From an uncultured Eubacteriales bacterium (GTDB lineage Bacteria; Bacillota; Clostridia; UBA1381; UBA9506), in NCBI GenBank assembly GCA_902478395.1, contig CABSKZ010000086.1:1-9651 (forward strand): DNA of 9,651 bases. Reading direction: 5' to 3'. The notes beneath the pieces were generated by a model that was given only the letters and a program-made list of their open reading frames with translations, ran no database searches and was not told the origin of the DNA. A program made the position numbers and the translations under genes. Positions within the stretch are counted from its first letter, which is position 1. The number at the start of each line of letters is the position of its first letter. Shown piece after piece: positions 6,215 through 9,651 of this stretch.

Positions 6215-6365
6215 ATTCAGTCTCTCCTTTATTGTAAAATATTTGTGTCCTTACTTTCGGGATTATCATATCTCTTCAGACTGTCAACGGACCCCCACGC
6301 TGCCCCCAAATATGCTTTCAGAACTCCCCAGGATAAGACGCCGGCAAAAAACCAGACGAACGTTC

Positions 6366-6416
6366 AAACAGAAACCGCTGCACAAACAAGCAAAACTTAT
6401 CGGCAGCGGACTGTTT
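6366..6416 (-). repeat. Imperfect hairpin between rhaM and fucO
   Basis: CCGCTGC (6375-6381) pairs with GCAGCGG (6403-6409), extended by AACAG (6367-6371) with CTGTT (6411-6415) across a small internal loop; the terminal loop is 21 nt. Read on the minus strand, the T content after it is too interrupted for a strong terminator. It lies just after the rhaM stop in a 208-nt gap, so it may be a partial terminator or an mRNA-stabilising stem that sets fucO level relative to rhaM. Confidence 0.4.
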
Positions 6417-6422
6417 CTACGG

Positions 6423-6746
6423 CTATTTCAAATAGAATACTTCTTTTAGTTTAACCGGTGTCGCCTCGCTGAAATCGAACGAGCCTTCCACCATTTTCGA
6501 GGTGATGGCGTTCCACCGCTGGCAGGCCTCCGATTTGTCGGTGTACGCGAACGCCGCCTCCGGATCGTCGCACTCGAAACAGTAGAAGAACTGGTTGCCG
6601 TTCTGGAAGATAGAATAGTTTTTAAAGCCTGCTTTCCGGTGTTCCTCCATGATCTCGGGCCACGGATCCATATGCATCTTCACATATTCATCCAGATATT
6701 CCTCTTTGACCTTCCAGGTCCATGCGTATTTGTTGCTGTTTTCCAT
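6423..6746 (-). CDS. rhaM: L-rhamnose mutarotase (107 aa)
   Basis: This protein interconverts the alpha and beta anomers of L-rhamnose, giving the isomerase its preferred form. It has the RhaM fold (formerly DUF718, a dimeric ferredoxin-like barrel). Visible hallmarks are the catalytic-type His25 in MHMDPWPEI (24-32), GFKNYSIF (40-47) with Tyr44, the aromatic strand FFYCFEC, the CQRWN motif, and the characteristic EVFYLK C-terminus, which closely matches EVFYLP of E. coli RhaM. Length is usual (E. coli 104 aa). GGGAGG lies about 8 nt before the ATG. It begins 24 nt after the class II aldolase stop, so it is co-transcribed with it and with rhaB. No secretion signal; cytoplasmic. Confidence 0.93.
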   Translation of the reverse strand: MENSNKYAWTWKVKEEYLDEYVKMHMDPWPEIMEEHRKAGFKNYSIFQNGNQFFYCFECDDPEAAFAYTDKSEACQRWNAITSKMVEGSFDFSEATPVKLKEVFYLK

Positions 6747-6770
6747 TGTTGAAACCTCCCTTAAATTTTC

Positions 6771-8069
6771 CTATTTTAAATTGAATTCCTTGTTGATTTC
6801 ATCTACCTGCTGCTGATTAATAGTAACAATATCACCTAGCTGCTTGGAGTAGATGAGCGCCTTTGCGGAGAACTCCGCGACCTCAAGGCGGTCAAACGCC
6901 TGCAGCTGGCTGATTCCGGTGGTGATGATACAGCTGTTCTGCACCATGACGACTGGAGTGGAATCGTTGATGGTTGCCGCGACAACCTCCGGCTCCGAGT
7001 ATGCCTTATCAAACGGCAGACTCGGAATGTCCCGCAGCATGATATAGCTTTCGGGAATGGTGCGCGAGTCGAACGGCGTCCCGGTAATAGCGAATGCCAT
7101 GAAATTCGGAGGATACGCGATGACTACCGAGTTGATTCCCGGATGTTTTTTATAAATTTCCTCGTGGAGCCGCACGCTCCGCGAAGGTATCTTGCCCTTT
7201 TCCCGTCTGCCTTTCTGGATGGCCACAATATCCACTGGTTCCAGATATTTACGGTCCTCGTCGAACGGGGTGATAATGAAGGTATCCTTATCAATCCGCG
7301 CAGAGTAAGTCCCCGCAGTAGATGAAAACAGGCGTTGGTCGTACGCGCGCTGCACCATCCGGCACATTTTGGCGCGTTCCTGTTTTTCATAACTGGTTGG
7401 GACATGGTCAGTATAGTCCGCCAGTTCCGGCGGCGTCTGGGTGTTTTTCGCAACCTCGTAGTCGCGCGCAGTCAGGGACTTTGGCTCTCCTAAAATTCTT
7501 GAGTTGATTTCCAGCCTTGCTCCCAGTTCGAGCGTTTCAAAAATCTTAAATGCTTCAAACAGGTTTTCCTCCGCGATCACCACACCGTGATTTTCCAGCA
7601 TGACGGTATTGACGCCTTCGCTAAATTTTTCCGCGATGCGGTCTCCCAAAAGTTCGCTGCCCGGTATTTCATATTTCGCCATTTTGATGCCACCGCGCTG
7701 ATACAGGCGGAAAAGCTCGGTCGTGATATCCGTCATTGGATTCTGGCGAACGATGGAGAACGCGACAAGCGCGGGCGGATGTGCGTGCAGCACGGCTCGG
7801 GTTCCTGCCCGGTGCTCCATGACCGCCTTATGGAACGGAAATTCACTCGAGGGTTTGTGGTTGCCGATGACTTTCCCATCTGGTTTCACCTGTACAATAT
7901 CGCTCACTGTCAGGTTTCCTTTGTCAATTCCACCGGGGCTGATCCAAATGTCACCGCTGTCGTCCAAAATAGACAGGTTGCCGCCGGAGGTGGTTGTCAT
8001 TCCATACCGGTATATCCGGTTCATAATCATGACGATTTGTTCCGCAGGATGCATTAACGCAAATTTCAT
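6771..8069 (-). CDS. Tandem class II aldolase/adducin-domain protein, probable L-rhamnulose-1-phosphate aldolase (rhaD-like, 432 aa)
   Basis: It probably cleaves L-rhamnulose-1-phosphate to DHAP and L-lactaldehyde, as inferred from its place between the rhamnulokinase and rhamnose mutarotase genes. The N-terminal domain (about 1-195) is a complete class II aldolase: SGGN phosphate-binding loop (28-31), catalytic-type Glu76 in SSEFPFH, zinc ligands His95 and His97 in HAHPP, and His161 in ENHG. The C-terminal domain (about 225-420) is a second copy of the same fold, but the equivalents are Ser298, Ile317, Tyr319 and Ser379, so it cannot bind zinc in the usual way. E. coli RhaD and FucA are single-domain proteins of about 275 and 215 aa, so this architecture is different and I withhold the symbol. 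Fuculose-phosphate or another ketose-phosphate is an alternative substrate. AGGAGG lies 6 nt before the ATG; rhaB ends 39 nt upstream. Confidence 0.85.
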   Translation of the reverse strand: MKFALMHPAEQIVMIMNRIYRYGMTTTSGGNLSILDDSGDIWISPGGIDKGNLTVSDIVQVKPDGKVIGNHKPSSEFPFHKAVMEHRAGTRAVLHAHPPALVAFSIVRQNPMTDITTELFRLYQRGGIKMAKYEIPGSELLGDRIAEKFSEGVNTVMLENHGVVIAEENLFEAFKIFETLELGARLEINSRILGEPKSLTARDYEVAKNTQTPPELADYTDHVPTSYEKQERAKMCRMVQRAYDQRLFSSTAGTYSARIDKDTFIITPFDEDRKYLEPVDIVAIQKGRREKGKIPSRSVRLHEEIYKKHPGINSVVIAYPPNFMAFAITGTPFDSRTIPESYIMLRDIPSLPFDKAYSEPEVVAATINDSTPVVMVQNSCIITTGISQLQAFDRLEVAEFSAKALIYSKQLGDIVTINQQQVDEINKEFNLK

Positions 8070-8108
8070 GGAAAGCCTCCTTCAAATGTTGTGTAAATTC
8101 TGTCTTAT

Positions 8109-9587
8109 TTACAGCTTAGCAATTTTCTGGAATTTTGCATATGCCTGATTCCAGTTTTCCCCATCTTTCGGCTCATATACTTTAATCGGGAAAGAATTTT
8201 TAATAATCTCCCGCGCTTCCTTCAAATCCTTCACTTTGCCGAGCGCCATCAGCTGTATAACGGCGTTGCCTGTGCTGGTCGCTTCTACAGGACCGGCAAG
8301 AACCTTTCTGCCCGTCGCGCTCGCGATGAACTGGCAGACCATAGTATCCTTAATGCCGCCGCCAACCATGTGAATAACGTCGATTTTTTTGCCGATAATT
8401 TCTTCCATCGCGTCGACAACCATCCTGCTCTTCATCGCAAGACTTTCCGCGGCGCAGCGAATAACCTCTCCTTCACCCTGCGGAATCTTCTGGCCTGTTT
8501 TTTCACAGAAATTACGGATTTTTTTCGGCATATTTCCCGGTGTCGCGAAATCGTCGTAATCCGGGTCTATGAAACAGCCGAACGGCTCCGCACTCCATGC
8601 CGCGTTTTCCAAGTCGTCAAACGAGAAGTTTTTCCCCTCCCGTTCCCATTGGCGCCGGCTCTCCTGAATAATCCACAGGCCCATAATGTTTTTCAGGAAA
8701 CGGATTTTATCACAAACGCCGCCTTCATTAGTGAAGTTGTAACCAAAGGACTTCTCATCAATCAGCGGTTTGTCAATCTCTGTTCCCATCAGCGCCCAAG
8801 TGCCGCTGCTGATATATGCGTAATCATAATCCTCTGTAACCGGTACGCTCGCCACTGCCGAAGCTGTATCATGCGAGCCGACTGCAATAACCGGAACCTT
8901 CGGGCAGCCTAGTTCTTCACATATTTCGTCGGAAAGTTCGCCGACCACGCTTCCCGGCATGATGATATCGCAGAAGATATCCTTCGGAATATTCAGTTTC
9001 TCCATCAACTCCGTGTCCCACGTTTTTGCGTTCGCGTTCAAAAGTTGTGATGTGGAGGCCTCCGTGTATTCGTTCTTCATGACACCTGTTAAGAAATAGT
9101 TGAACATATCCGGCATAAACAGCATTTTCTTTGCCAACGGCAAAACGGTATCCTCCTGCTCCGCCATAAACTGAAAAATTGTATTAAAGAAACAAAACTG
9201 AATGCCTGTTTTGTCGAAGATATATTTTTTCCCTATCTTCTTATCCGCAAGCGCAATCATCCCATCTGTTCTGGTATCGCGGTAATGGTATGGGTTGCCA
9301 AGCAGCTTCCCGTTTTCGTCAAACAGGCCGTAGTCCACACCCCAGGTATCAATACCGATGGCTTCTATATCCTTATGCCCCGCATTGATGGTCTTGGTAA
9401 TTCCCTTCTTAATTTCAAAAAACAGTCTCAGAACGTCCCAATGATAGCTTCCGTTTACCATAACCGGGTCGTTTGAAAAACGGTGCATTTCCTCAATAGA
9501 CAGCTTTTCCCCATCAAATGTAAACAGCATAGCCCGTCCGCTTGACGCTCCAAAGTCAAACGCGAGCACCTTTCCTTTGTTCTGCAT
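8109..9587 (-). CDS. rhaB: Rhamnulokinase (492 aa)
   Basis: This FGGY-family sugar kinase phosphorylates L-rhamnulose with ATP to L-rhamnulose-1-phosphate. The N-terminal ATPase motif FDFGASSGRAML (10-21) has the ASSGR typical of rhamnulokinases. GIDTWGVDYGL (78-88) and YRDTRT (102-107) are substrate-side motifs. Asp240 in VGSHDTASAV matches the catalytic base (Asp237 in E. coli RhaB). SSGTWALMG and the adenosine-binding VGGGIKD and TGNA motifs complete the C-terminal domain. Length fits the family (E. coli 489 aa). The start is the ATG at 9587, preceded by AAGGGAG at 8 nt; a GTG 33 nt upstream has no ribosome binding site. It is the first visible gene of the operon and lies just downstream of a cre-like site. 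The isomerase that supplies its substrate is not in the window. Confidence 0.95.
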   Translation of the reverse strand: MQNKGKVLAFDFGASSGRAMLFTFDGEKLSIEEMHRFSNDPVMVNGSYHWDVLRLFFEIKKGITKTINAGHKDIEAIGIDTWGVDYGLFDENGKLLGNPYHYRDTRTDGMIALADKKIGKKYIFDKTGIQFCFFNTIFQFMAEQEDTVLPLAKKMLFMPDMFNYFLTGVMKNEYTEASTSQLLNANAKTWDTELMEKLNIPKDIFCDIIMPGSVVGELSDEICEELGCPKVPVIAVGSHDTASAVASVPVTEDYDYAYISSGTWALMGTEIDKPLIDEKSFGYNFTNEGGVCDKIRFLKNIMGLWIIQESRRQWEREGKNFSFDDLENAAWSAEPFGCFIDPDYDDFATPGNMPKKIRNFCEKTGQKIPQGEGEVIRCAAESLAMKSRMVVDAMEEIIGKKIDVIHMVGGGIKDTMVCQFIASATGRKVLAGPVEATSTGNAVIQLMALGKVKDLKEAREIIKNSFPIKVYEPKDGENWNQAYAKFQKIAKL

Positions 9588-9607
9588 ACCTTCATCTCCC
9601 TTATTTC

Positions 9608-9621
9608 TGATAATGTTCACA
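9608..9621. promoter_or_regulatory. cre-like CcpA site upstream of rhaB
   Basis: TGATAATGTTCACA differs at one position from the near-palindromic catabolite-responsive element consensus TGWNANCGNTNWCA (T instead of the central C). It lies 21 nt upstream of the rhaB start, just before the ribosome binding site. CcpA bound there would repress rhamnose use when preferred sugars are present. The promoter itself is not visible and may lie past the window edge. Confidence 0.45.
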
Positions 9622-9651
9622 AATTCAATTACCGCAGCACGGCTTATTTTC

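Noticed and set aside
6243..6454. Plus-strand open frames in the rhaM-fucO gap
   Set aside because: No ribosome binding site, low-complexity composition, and opposite to the operon; chance frames.
9588..9620. Longer rhaB N-terminus starting at the GTG 33 nt upstream
   Set aside because: No ribosome binding site there, it would cover the good AAGGGAG site, and the 492-aa form fits the family length.
9625..9651. Possible 3' end of an upstream gene (frame ending in TGA at 9625-9627)
   Set aside because: Only eight codons are visible, and another frame is also open to the edge, so coding cannot be supported.

Overview
The window looks like a chromosomal segment from an anaerobic, gut-type Firmicute, probably class Clostridia (inference). 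The reasons are strong AGGAGG-type ribosome binding sites, GTG and TTG starts alongside ATG, TTGACA/TATAAT-type promoters with 17-nt spacers, U-tailed intrinsic terminators, a CcpA cre-like site, and protein sequences of clostridial character. No mobile element, CRISPR array, tRNA or rRNA was found.

Left part (1-1870): the 5' end of an unrecognised gene on the minus strand, with its own consensus promoter, lies downstream of a small XRE-family repressor-like gene (minus). A second small XRE-like gene runs divergently (plus). The two regulator promoters overlap at their -10 boxes and are surrounded by repeated GGGT/ACCC words that could be operators. After an AT-rich gap there is a single-gene unit for an intracellular SGNH/GDSL hydrolase, with promoter, TTG start and a modest terminator.

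Middle (1870-5057): a 340-nt leader with several inverted repeats precedes a long-chain acyl-CoA synthetase-type AMP-forming ligase, followed after 32 nt by a class I SAM-dependent methyltransferase. These two are probably co-transcribed. The gap after them ends in two strong hairpin terminators, facing the plus-strand unit and the minus-strand rhamnose operon respectively.

Right part (5060-9651, minus strand): an L-rhamnose catabolic operon read right to left: rhamnulokinase (rhaB), a 432-aa class II aldolase with two tandem aldolase domains (rhaD-like), L-rhamnose mutarotase (rhaM) and lactaldehyde reductase/propanediol oxidoreductase (fucO), then a terminator. Together they interconvert rhamnose anomers, phosphorylate L-rhamnulose, split the phosphate to DHAP and L-lactaldehyde, and reduce the lactaldehyde to 1,2-propanediol. 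The isomerase (rhaA), transporter and regulator are not in the window and may lie upstream of rhaB, beyond base 9651. A cre-like site just upstream of rhaB suggests carbon catabolite control.

The points most worth a second look are the aldolase, whose second domain has lost every metal ligand and the catalytic Glu; the structured leader before the acyl-CoA synthetase; and the overlapping divergent XRE promoters. No clearly unprecedented system is visible.
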